Shown here: positions 1-7,000 of the stretch, in pieces
How the letters are laid out: the number at the start of each line of letters is the position of its first letter
Numbering within the stretch: position 1 is the stretch's first letter
NCBI GenBank assembly: GCA_964385465.1
Contig: CAYLPJ010000016.1
Coordinates: 1 to 64,000, forward strand
Direction of reading: 5' to 3'
DNA from: CAYLPJ01 sp964385465
GTDB lineage: Bacteria; Planctomycetota; Phycisphaerae; SM23-33
Length of the DNA stretch: 64,000 bases
Made by a program: the position numbers and the translations under genes
Notes under the pieces: model-generated
The model's database searches: none
What the model was told of the DNA's origin: nothing
What the model saw: the letters and a program-made list of their open reading frames with translations, nothing else

Positions 1-341
1 GCAGCCTTCTTGTCTCTCATTGCAGCACATTTCGGTGCTCCCTTCGTGTCTGTGCTGACCCCTTGTTTCGGGTCCAGCAGCCTGTCTATCTCCTCTCGCC
101 ACGCGGCGAGGGTGTCCTCATTCAAGCGGTAGTGCACGAAGTACCCGCGCTTCTCATCGATCACGAGCCCGGCGTCGCGCATGATGCGGAGATGCTGGGA
201 CACCGCCCCCTGGGTGACGTCCAGCCGCGAGGCCAGGGCATTCACGCACAGCGCCCGACCCTTCAAGAGCTGCACGATCCGCACGCGCGTCTCGACCGAC
301 AGCACTTTCAGCAGCCTGGCGAGTTCCTTTGGCTCGTTCAT
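1..341 (-). CDS. ArsR/SmtB-family transcriptional regulator (3' end off window)
   Basis: Winged-helix DNA-binding regulator of the ArsR family, cut by the left edge after 113 codons. The ATG is preceded by GGAG with a 6-base spacer. The protein opens with a typical ArsR first helix (ELARLLKVLSVETRVRIV, residues 6-23). A recognition helix follows (VTQGAVSQHLRIMRDAGLV, about 42-60), then a beta-wing ending YFVHYRL (67-73). In metal-sensing members helix 3 carries a CxC pair; here only Cys32 is present, with another Cys at 105 in the tail, so the inducer cannot be inferred. The tail after residue 95 is polar and probably near its end. A good sigma70-type promoter and a small dyad lie just upstream, suggesting autoregulation. 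Confidence 0.9.
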   Translation of the reverse strand, partial: MNEPKELARLLKVLSVETRVRIVQLLKGRALCVNALASRLDVTQGAVSQHLRIMRDAGLVIDEKRGYFVHYRLNEDTLAAWREEIDRLLDPKQGVSTDTKGAPKCAAMRDKKA

Positions 342-354
342 TTCAGTCTCCACT

Positions 355-365
355 AATATGCTATT
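355..365. promoter_or_regulatory. AT-rich dyad, possible ArsR operator
   Basis: AATA-N3-TATT inverted repeat located between the -10 element and the ribosome binding site of the ArsR-type gene. AT-rich dyads in this position are typical ArsR autoregulatory sites. The arms are only 4 bp, so the assignment is tentative. Confidence 0.35.
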
Positions 366-390
366 GTATCGGCTGAGCCACACCCGTCAA
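363..390 (-). promoter_or_regulatory. sigma70-like promoter of the ArsR-type gene
   Basis: On the minus strand TTGACG (385-390) and TACAAT (363-368) are separated by 16 bases. Each matches the -35 and -10 consensus at five of six positions. The predicted transcript would begin close to the AATA/TATT dyad and run into the regulator gene whose ATG ends at 341. Confidence 0.65.
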
Positions 391-1121
391 TGGTGGCCTC
401 GCAGGTAGGCAAAAGAATCGCGGCCGACCCCACTGGGCGGGCAATGCAGCCACTGCATGGCAGCTTCCGTGCGCAACGCCGGGGCGGCTTGTGGGCTCAT
501 GCTGTCGAGAGCCAAAGCCGAGGCGGGGGCGCAGAATGCGAAAATGGTCCTTTTTGAGACTTTCGCCTGTAACCTCTTGTCGAAGCAGGGCTGACGGTAG
601 TCTCACCCTTCCTTGAGCAGCTGCCCGGGTTCTCCGACATGTGGTCTCATAAGAGCTATTCCAGTCGGATATTGCGCGTGAGTCTGCGGTATCCGCAGAG
701 AAGTCTCAGGGGTGGCCACTGCGAATACACGCCGGAGACACCCGACGCCCGCGACGCCCGCGCCGCCCGCGCCAGGGGTGGCCACTGCGAATACACGCCG
801 GAGACACCGTCCACGGCATCGGTCATTCCGTTTGCGGGAAATTGCCCGGCAGGCAATGCTCGGGAAATGGGCCTCCTCGTCCGCCACCCTTGGATGCAGG
901 ATGCACATGAATGGAAGCGGCTGGGGGCGCTCATTGAGTATCTTCACGTAACGGGTCGTAGACGTAGATGTAGGGCAGCCATTCACCTCTTGGCCGATCT
1001 GCCTCTGTGACCGAGCAAGGGAGCGCGTCGAGCCCACCGATGACCGGCTTGCACCAAGTTGGTCACCGAGTGTGTAGCCAAGACGTAAGTGCTTGTTCGC
1101 TCAAAGGCTAAGCGCACCGTA
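391..1121. other. region without a convincing gene
   Basis: About 730 bases between the ArsR promoter and the tRNA-like segment. Short open frames occur on both strands, but none has a ribosome binding site plus recognisable protein. The only structure seen is the 36-bp tandem repeat at 707-808. GC content looks similar to the rest. Confidence 0.5.
707..808. repeat. two copies of a 36-bp direct repeat, 66-bp period
   Basis: Copies at 707-742 and 773-808 are identical over 36 bp (each begins CAGGGGTGGCCACTGCGAAT). They are separated by a 30-bp spacer made of GACGCCCGC-like near-repeats. There are only two units, there is no cas gene, and the spacer is itself repetitive. This looks like a local duplication rather than a CRISPR array. 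Confidence 0.85.
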
Positions 1122-1170
1122 AGGCCGCTTCCCAAGCTGGACGTCGTCGGTTCGAATCCGATCGCCCGCT
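1122..1170 (+). tRNA. tRNA-Gly(CCC)-like 3' segment, degenerate tRNA or integration scar
   Basis: From the anticodon loop onward this reads as the 3' half of a glycine tRNA. The loop is TTCCCAA (anticodon CCC), followed by a 5-base variable region, a T arm GTCGG-TTCGAAT-CCGAT, and a 3' acceptor strand CGCCCGC plus discriminator T. Upstream, a D-arm-like CGCT...AGCG stem with GG in the loop is present near 1102-1117. However, there are about nine extra bases before the anticodon stem, and no 5' strand complementary to the acceptor (GCGGGCG expected). A complete functional cloverleaf cannot be drawn. Tyrosine recombinases commonly use exactly this anticodon-to-3'-end stretch as attachment site, so a remnant att site is a fair alternative. 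Confidence 0.5.
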
Positions 1171-1174
1171 TTGT

Positions 1175-1207
1175 GACGCCCGTTGACAGGAGTTGTCAGC
1201 GGGCGTC
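1175..1207 (+). terminator. strong hairpin just after the tRNA-like 3' end
   Basis: Two 14-base arms, GACGCCCGTTGACA and TGTCAGCGGGCGTC, pair at all positions (one G-T) around the loop GGAGT, four bases after the tRNA-like segment. The position suits a tRNA transcription terminator. There is no T tract, so it could equally be part of an integration or processing site. Confidence 0.5.
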
Positions 1208-1371
1208 TATCTTGCGCCCCGTCAAAGCCTTGCGGCAACTCGCCGCCGCCGGCCGATTCGGCCGCCTTGCCACGCGTTGACAGCGGTTGACCCCGCCGGA
1301 CTGCCGTAGGTACAAGGAGAGGTGCAAGCGCAGGTGCAAGCGCTCGGCGGCGCGATGCCGCTGGACTGGTC

Positions 1372-1728
1372 TCAGTGGAGGAATATACCCTCGGCCGCGA
1401 GTTGATCCAGAAGGTCCGGCGCACGTCGAGCCAGGCACGCGATTCGGCCTCGCTTATGCGGCGCCAGCTTGGCGACCTCCAGGAGCAGCGCGGCTTGCCT
1501 CTGGACTTCCTCGTCCGATGATTTGCAGAGCCGCTTCAGCCGGGCGATGTTCCCGGCCGAGATGTTCCGCTGGCCGAGGAATCCCTGGATGTCCCTGAGG
1601 GCCTGGGCCCGGTCGCGATCTTCGCGCGGCAGGCGTGCGCAGTCCTTGCAGATGTGCCGCGCGTGGCCTTTGCCCGAGAACTTCTCGTTGGCGCGAGATC
1701 GCCCGCAAACCCAGCAGCAATGGCCCAA
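1372..1728 (-). CDS. small zinc-ribbon protein of unknown function
   Basis: Predicted 118-residue protein. The start taken is a TTG, because no ATG or GTG lies in frame after the preceding gene. A GAGGTAGGA stretch sits just upstream. The N-terminus carries a C-x2-C pair (Cys5, Cys8, in CWVCGR) and a second pair (Cys27, Cys30, in ICKDC), a treble-clef or zinc-ribbon spacing. A charged helical region RLKRLCKSSDEEVQRQAALL and a conserved-looking C-terminal helix follow. It lies 28 bp after the SEC-C gene on the same strand, so the two are probably co-transcribed. Function unknown. The start codon is the weakest part of the call. Confidence 0.65.
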   Translation of the reverse strand: MGHCCWVCGRSRANEKFSGKGHARHICKDCARLPREDRDRAQALRDIQGFLGQRNISAGNIARLKRLCKSSDEEVQRQAALLLEVAKLAPHKRGRIACLARRAPDLLDQLAAEGIFLH

Positions 1729-1756
1729 TGGTCCTACCTCGTCGCATCCGCTCCAG

Positions 1757-2533
1757 TTACCGGCCGCAGCACTTCTTGTACTTCTTCCCGCTCCCGCAGG
1801 GGCATGGGTCGTTGCGACCGACGCGGTCGGATTCACTTCGAATGGGCGTCGGTCCGGTGCTGGCCGGCACGTCCTGATATGTGATTTGCTGGTCTCCACC
1901 GCTGTGCAGGCAAGCATGAACCACCCGGGCCTCCAAATCCGCCCAGGCCTGAGGCGGCAGATTGCGCAACTGCTCGTGCGAAAGACCCGCTTGTTCCAGG
2001 CCGTTCGCAACCCACTCCAAGACTTCCGCATCTACCTGCAAAGCCGCGCCGGTGGTCATCACGAATTCATCGAAGGGCAGCACCCTCGATGCCAGAACGA
2101 GGCCCTCGACGGCCGTCTCGCTGAAGCCGACGTCCGCGATGAAATGCTCCGCGTCGCGGAGAATGTCCGTCACGTGGACGCCGACACCCTCAACTACGTC
2201 GCGCACCACGAAAAGCGAAAAGAACGCCTGCTGCATCGCCGTCAACACCGCTTCGGCATCCGAACCGGGCTCAGGCGGGTTTGTTGCGGCAAAGCGATCC
2301 ACGACATTGCGGCCATCTTTCCGACAGTGATGGATGGCGTAGTCCATCAGCACCGGCATCTGGTCCATGTCCAGGACGATTGTATCTTTGACCAGTACGC
2401 CGAGGTCCTCCGCCGCCTGCTTCGCTGGCGGCTTGCACCGATCCATCAACGTGTTGTTCAGCTCGCGGCTGGCCGAGCGCATCCTCTGGTAGTGGTCCAG
2501 AATGCGTGCATGATCTTCCGTGATTTCTACCAT
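1757..2533 (-). CDS. SEC-C motif protein
   Basis: 258-residue predicted cytoplasmic protein, mostly alpha-helical, ending in a clear SEC-C zinc-binding motif RNDPCPCGSGKKYKKCC (about residues 239-256). This is the same C-terminal motif SecA uses to hold zinc and contact SecB or ribosomes. The first 220 residues resemble no enzyme I recognise. Proteins of this layout are widespread orphans with no settled function. It starts at an ATG with GAGG about 11 bases upstream and is followed by the zinc-ribbon gene. No relation to the polysaccharide genes is evident. Confidence 0.85.
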   Translation of the reverse strand: MVEITEDHARILDHYQRMRSASRELNNTLMDRCKPPAKQAAEDLGVLVKDTIVLDMDQMPVLMDYAIHHCRKDGRNVVDRFAATNPPEPGSDAEAVLTAMQQAFFSLFVVRDVVEGVGVHVTDILRDAEHFIADVGFSETAVEGLVLASRVLPFDEFVMTTGAALQVDAEVLEWVANGLEQAGLSHEQLRNLPPQAWADLEARVVHACLHSGGDQQITYQDVPASTGPTPIRSESDRVGRNDPCPCGSGKKYKKCCGR

Positions 2534-2581
2534 TTTCGCTTCGCCTCACAGGTCTTCAGGGGGCTTCTTAATATGGCAGCG

Positions 2582-2779
2582 CTACGTTGAGTTCAAGCTG
2601 GCGTTGGCTTTCTTGGCGCGGCAGGCGTACGACAGGGCGTTCCGCCACTGGTAGTACGCGGTCCGCTGGAGCAACTCACGCCACGATCTGCGCCAGCAGT
2701 TGAGGAACAGGTAGTCGGTATCTCTGACGCCGCAGGCGCGGTGGATCAGCCGGCTGACGGTGTTGTTGAAGGCCTCGAG
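2582..2779 (-). pseudogene. C-terminal tail of a transposase (remnant)
   Basis: A 65-residue frame reading LEAFNNTVSRLIHRACGVRD, then DYLFLNCWRR, to a stop. This resembles the C-terminal end of an IS transposase in which an F-N-N helix precedes the last conserved segment (family not certain, ISL3-like suspected). Nothing upstream of Leu1 in this frame is transposase-like, because it runs into the 3' end of the carrageenase-like gene in another frame. The insertion or deletion junction therefore lies near 2780. Only the 3' end of the element survives and no terminal repeats were identified. Confidence 0.55.
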
Positions 2780-5550
2780 GTGTTGACATCGATGATCCGA
2801 AGGCAACCGGCCGGAACGGCCAGGCTGGCCTCTCCATGGACGATATCGAGGCGTTCCTCGCTCAGCAGATCGTGCATCGTGACCTTGCCCGGGACCTGTA
2901 CGCGGATTGTGATCCGCCGATCCGCGGGGTCCAGCCAGCCGGGATCGATGGCGAACAGGCGCCAGTGACCGGGCGCCAGCTCGACGGTGTGGAAGAACAC
3001 GTCGTCGCCGACGGCGCGGAACGGCAGCTTGGCCGCAGCGGCCTCGAAGGACTCTCCCAGCGCCTCGCCCGCGGCCGAACCGGTCAGCTTCGGCCCGCCG
3101 TCCCGCCAGATGCTGATGCCGTCGGTGTGCCACCACTCCTCGACGAACGGGACCTTCTTCAGGTCCGCGGCGGCGGGGACGAAGACGAACGGCCCGTACG
3201 GCGTGGCCGGGACGTGTGTGCCGAACTGCCGCTTCTTGTGGAGCAGCACGGCCTGGAGTGAATGCGGGGGCGTCGGCGTGTTGCCCCATACCACCGAGCC
3301 GTGCGGGACGACGGCCTGGTCGAGCTCGTCGTCATGGAGCCACGAATCGACCGCATGGCCGGAGCTGTTGTTCGCCAGCCACTTCTCGGGCGGCTCGTGC
3401 ACGGCGAAGCCGACGCGAGACACGCCGACCATCTGCTCCGGCCGCGGCGGGAAGACGATCCCCTTGCCCAGCATGTGGAAGAACAGCCCGGCGCCCTCGC
3501 GGGCCATGGCGGTGAACTTGCCGCCCTGGAGGTTGTCCACACGCACGTAGAACCGGTCGGCGCCCAGCACCGTGCCCGCCACGAGCACGCGGAGGTACGG
3601 GTGCCCGTGCTTGGGGTACTCCCACTCCCGCATGCGCGACCAGCAGAACATGTCCGAGATCGTCGACATCTGGATGTGCCCGATCAGCCCCGCCTGCCGC
3701 AGGCCGAACCGGCCCAGCAGGTTCAGCTCCGGGGTGCGGGAGTTGGCGTTGTCGCACCCGGCCGCGATGGCCAGTCCCCGGCCGTTGGCGAACAGGCCAT
3801 CGTGAACCCGCCGCATCGCCGGGGCGGCGAACCACCAGACGTTCTTCTCCTGCATGGTGATCTGCTTGCCGGCCGGTCGGCAGAGATCCGACAGCGGGCC
3901 GAGGTACTCGCTGCAATACTGCTCGATCCGTGCGAAGTGCTCGTCCTCGTGGCTCATGAAGCCGACCAGGGCCTCCGGCGACGCGGCGATGACCTTCTCC
4001 AACGTCTCCAGCCGGATGCGGGGGTTGCAGCCGTGGTCGATGTGCAGGTCCGTGGGGATCCCGGCCGCCTCGATGCGGCGGGCCCACGCCACGACGTCCT
4101 CCGGGGCCACGCCCTGCGGAGACTTCTTCAGCGGCTGAACGGGCTTGCCGCCGGCGTCGAGGATGTAGGGATCGCGGAACGTGTTGCTCAGGCTGCCGCA
4201 CTGTGTCACGTGGACGAGGCAGTCGTAGCGGTACTGCGTGGTGAACCACGCCCGCGTGGCGGCCGCGCGGGGCTGCGGCCTGGCATTCATGCGGCCGCTT
4301 CGCACGAGGTACCGGCTGCCCGCCGGGGCCGTGCCCCTATACGCCGTCACCTGCTCCCGCAGCGCGGCGAGGGACGCACCGATCTTCTTCGGCACGCCGT
4401 GGCGCGCGAGCGAGGAGACCTGCCTCTTCCAGTCGCCGGAGAGGTCGACACGGTAGACCGTCTCGTCCCCGTTGGGGCTCGAACCGAAGTACGCGACGGA
4501 GCCGTCCAGGACGACGTCCGTAAAGCCGACCGGCGCGTGGGCCTGGCCCAGCACCGTGCCGTCACTGCCGTACAACCGCACGCTGCCGGTGGTTACCGCG
4601 ACGATCTCCTTGCCCGGTCGGTCCGGCAGGACGTTCCCGGCCGCGACGAGCGTCATGTTGAACATGTCCTGCCGCTCGAATCCGTCGGTCGACGGACCGT
4701 GCCACCGCGGCGTGATCCACAGGGGCTGCTCCCCCGCGCCGATCGCCACCAGCGTCGACCCGCCGCCGTAGTTCGTCCCGAAGACGATTTCCTCGCGACC
4801 GTCCGCGTCGAGGTCCGCGACGGTCGCCGAGTACGGCACGAACGCGCTCTTGCGACCCCAGCGGGCAACCGTCGGCAGCGGTCGGCGCCACAGCCGCCGC
4901 AGTGTGCCATCCTTGACCTGCATCGCGTGGAGGTGGCGATCCTTGTAGGCGGTCAGCACGGCCTCCTGTCGGCCGTCCCCATCGACGTCGGCAGCGACGA
5001 GCTGGTGAATCGTCCTCTTGAAGTCGAGCCGGGCGGTCTCCTTGCCGTCCGGCGCGATCGCGTAGAGCGTTCGCGAGAATCCCCCGCACAGGATCACCGG
5101 CGAACTGCCCGGGCTCTGGCGACACACCGCCACCGCGTTCATGGCGGCATTGGTGGGCGCGAACGTCCACAGCTCCTTGCCGTCCGGGCCGAAGGCGTAC
5201 AGCGTGCCGTCCGACGCGGCGACGAACGTCTCCGCCTTGCCGTCATCGTTGACGTCGTCCGCGGCGACCGCGAACGGGAACCCGCCGATGGCAGTCTTCC
5301 AGAACACGCGTCCATCGCGCGGGTTCAGACAGCGGACCTCGCCGCCGTACGTCCCGCAGACAAGTTCGCTCGCCCCGTCTCCGTCGACATCCGCCAGGGC
5401 GAGTCGCCACGCCGACCCGCCGGCAGGGATGTACGGGCTATTCGCCGTCGTGCCTTCCGCAGCCATCACAGGACCTCCCGTCAGCATCGCCGCGGCCGCC
5501 AGCAGGCAGGCGGCGGGACGACGCAGACTCAACGTCGCTCTGTTCACCAC
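2746..5550 (-). CDS. secreted FG-GAP propeller plus lambda-carrageenase-like (GH150-like) protein
   Basis: 934 residues with a signal peptide (cleavage near AMLTGGPVMA-A, residue 30). Residues about 40-400 are VCBS/FG-GAP propeller blades with calcium loops such as DVDGDG (54-59), DVNDDG, DVDGDG and DLDADG. Residues about 430-934 form a large domain rich in Trp and Tyr with no simpler family signature. Length and layout (N-terminal propeller followed by a catalytic part) match lambda-carrageenases of family GH150, and sulfatase-rich neighbours fit a sulfated galactan. That identity is from layout and general resemblance, not from recognised catalytic residues. It is the last gene of the leftward arm, one base after the SGNH-like gene. 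The final residues overlap the transposase remnant, so the natural C-terminus may have been replaced. Confidence 0.75.
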   Translation of the reverse strand: MVNRATLSLRRPAACLLAAAAMLTGGPVMAAEGTTANSPYIPAGGSAWRLALADVDGDGASELVCGTYGGEVRCLNPRDGRVFWKTAIGGFPFAVAADDVNDDGKAETFVAASDGTLYAFGPDGKELWTFAPTNAAMNAVAVCRQSPGSSPVILCGGFSRTLYAIAPDGKETARLDFKRTIHQLVAADVDGDGRQEAVLTAYKDRHLHAMQVKDGTLRRLWRRPLPTVARWGRKSAFVPYSATVADLDADGREEIVFGTNYGGGSTLVAIGAGEQPLWITPRWHGPSTDGFERQDMFNMTLVAAGNVLPDRPGKEIVAVTTGSVRLYGSDGTVLGQAHAPVGFTDVVLDGSVAYFGSSPNGDETVYRVDLSGDWKRQVSSLARHGVPKKIGASLAALREQVTAYRGTAPAGSRYLVRSGRMNARPQPRAAATRAWFTTQYRYDCLVHVTQCGSLSNTFRDPYILDAGGKPVQPLKKSPQGVAPEDVVAWARRIEAAGIPTDLHIDHGCNPRIRLETLEKVIAASPEALVGFMSHEDEHFARIEQYCSEYLGPLSDLCRPAGKQITMQEKNVWWFAAPAMRRVHDGLFANGRGLAIAAGCDNANSRTPELNLLGRFGLRQAGLIGHIQMSTISDMFCWSRMREWEYPKHGHPYLRVLVAGTVLGADRFYVRVDNLQGGKFTAMAREGAGLFFHMLGKGIVFPPRPEQMVGVSRVGFAVHEPPEKWLANNSSGHAVDSWLHDDELDQAVVPHGSVVWGNTPTPPHSLQAVLLHKKRQFGTHVPATPYGPFVFVPAAADLKKVPFVEEWWHTDGISIWRDGGPKLTGSAAGEALGESFEAAAAKLPFRAVGDDVFFHTVELAPGHWRLFAIDPGWLDPADRRITIRVQVPGKVTMHDLLSEERLDIVHGEASLAVPAGCLRIIDVNTSRPSTTPSAG

Positions 5551-5551
5551 A

Positions 5552-6733
5552 TCAGTCTCCCTGTCCCGCGTCTCCCGACCTGCCCACGGCGGTGTGCGGG
5601 TGGCCGGTGACGACCTCCCACACCGTGGCGTTCACGATCCGGGCACGCTGGGGTGTGATCTCCAGCAGCTCGCCAAGGTCCGGCTGGTGGACGTACCCGC
5701 CCATGCCGAGCTTCTTGATGTTCTCGTTCGCGTAGTTCTTCAGGTCGTTGTAGATCGACCAGTCCAGCTTGCCGGGGTCCTCGCGGAACATCACCGCGAA
5801 ACACGTGGCCGCGAGGGTGTAGCGCGGCAGGCCTGCCCGCACGTGGCCGCCATCGCGCGAGAAGAAGCCGATGTTCGTGATTCCGGGAACCTTGCCCGCC
5901 CGCATCTTCTTGTCGAGAGCGAGAAAGACGTCGCCGTTGGGGATCAGCGCCAGCCGGCCGGCCTTTGCCAGTTTCGGGTACTTCGCCTTCAGCTCGGCGA
6001 TCAGCCGCCAGGAGTAGTCCCGGCTGTGGGCGTGCTTGCTCTGCCACGGGACCTCGCGGTTGGGCTCGTAGGTGCCCAGCCACTCGGCGGCGTAGTCGAA
6101 CTTCGCCAGCAGCGGCGTCAACTCCGCCAGCGTGGGCTTGCGTTCCTTGACCCGCTTGAGGACTTCCTCACGCGACAGCCCCTTGGCCTCCAGCGACTTC
6201 CGCGTCTCGTCCCGAACGCGGCGGCGGAAGTCCCTCGCCCCGGGGATGCCCGGCCAGGAGCCGTAGATGAAGGCCCGGCCGCGATCGGGGTGTTTCGACA
6301 GGAACAGGTCGATGATCGCCGACGCACTCGCCACGTCGCTGACGTCCCGGGGCTGGGGGAACGGCTTCTGGTTGTGGAAGACCTTCTCCCGCACGTTGTC
6401 CTTCAGCATCGGGTGGGAGCCGAAGTGGTGGATGACGACGGCGTCCCAATCCTCCTCGACGAGGCTCTTCTTCGCCCGCTTCGGCTGCGTATGGAACGTG
6501 TTGACGTGCATCCATATCTGCCAGCCGGGCCCGAGGTGCGCGCGGACGTCCATCCTGTGCCCGGCCGACTTCGCGAGCGTCGGGTGGAACCACGGCACCG
6601 AGTTGCCCAGGAAGCTGTTGCCGAAGTAGATCACCCGGAAGGTGTCGGCTTCGTCGGCCGCGAGTCCGGAGCCGGAGACAACTACCAGCAGCGTCGCGGC
6701 GGCGATCATGGGTGCATTCGAAATGGCTCGCAT
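5552..6733 (-). CDS. secreted SGNH/GDSL-like hydrolase-family protein
   Basis: 393 residues from the ATG at 6733, which has an excellent AGGAGAAGG site two bases upstream. A longer frame exists but lacks a better start. A signal peptide (MIAAATLLVVVSGSGLAA) precedes VIYFGNSFLGNS, which matches the first block of SGNH hydrolases (the Ser in GNSFL). The block DWDAVVIHHFGSHP fits block III. The late FFSRDGGHVRAGLPRY segment supplies D and H of a catalytic dyad (RDGGH). Related proteins are annotated as esterases or sulfatase-like hydrolases; the substrate here is unknown. The neighbouring gene 3' of it starts one base away, so the two are translationally linked. Confidence 0.75.
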   Translation of the reverse strand: MRAISNAPMIAAATLLVVVSGSGLAADEADTFRVIYFGNSFLGNSVPWFHPTLAKSAGHRMDVRAHLGPGWQIWMHVNTFHTQPKRAKKSLVEEDWDAVVIHHFGSHPMLKDNVREKVFHNQKPFPQPRDVSDVASASAIIDLFLSKHPDRGRAFIYGSWPGIPGARDFRRRVRDETRKSLEAKGLSREEVLKRVKERKPTLAELTPLLAKFDYAAEWLGTYEPNREVPWQSKHAHSRDYSWRLIAELKAKYPKLAKAGRLALIPNGDVFLALDKKMRAGKVPGITNIGFFSRDGGHVRAGLPRYTLAATCFAVMFREDPGKLDWSIYNDLKNYANENIKKLGMGGYVHQPDLGELLEITPQRARIVNATVWEVVTGHPHTAVGRSGDAGQGD

Positions 6734-6963
6734 AGCCTTCTCCTCTGGGCCAGGTCCTCCGAACGCCACAGCCGCACACCGTCGTTCCAGACCCACGCCT
6801 CGCTGGTCCGCCCGTCCTCCGGCCGCGTCGTGCCCGTCAGGTAGTATGCCCCGTCATGGCCGATGCACACGTTCGGGTCCCGCATGAACGTGTGGAACAG
6901 CGGCCGCGTCCCGGTCGGGATCTGCGTCAGTGGCTCGTTGACGTCTACATCGCAGTACGTCAT
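6706..6963 (-). pseudogene. 5' stub of a GH43-like gene
   Basis: 85 codons starting at an ATG with GAGGAA upstream. Residues 27-72 (MRDPNVCIGHDGAYYLTGT through RLWRSEDLA) are the first propeller blade of the same GH43-like family as the proteins at 10912 and 11865, including the Asp of the RD motif that serves as catalytic base in GH43. After DLA the frame reads unrelated residues and stops inside the start of the SGNH-like gene. The remaining roughly 250-600 residues are missing, so this is a deletion remnant that kept its translation start. It may now act only as a translated leader within the operon. Confidence 0.7.
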
Positions 6964-7000
6964 GGCTTCCTCTGATCCGCCAGCCGCCGCGGGCGGGACG

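Noticed and set aside
707..808. Possible minimal CRISPR array
   Set aside because: Only two repeats, a spacer that is itself repetitive, and no cas genes.
1101..1424. Minus-strand frame containing GDRIRTDDVQLGK
   Set aside because: This peptide is the well-known spurious antisense translation of a tRNA gene; it supports the tRNA-like call rather than a protein.
3262..5610. A 782-codon plus-strand frame
   Set aside because: It is antisense to the propeller protein and composed of His/Arg/Val-rich residues typical of shadow frames.
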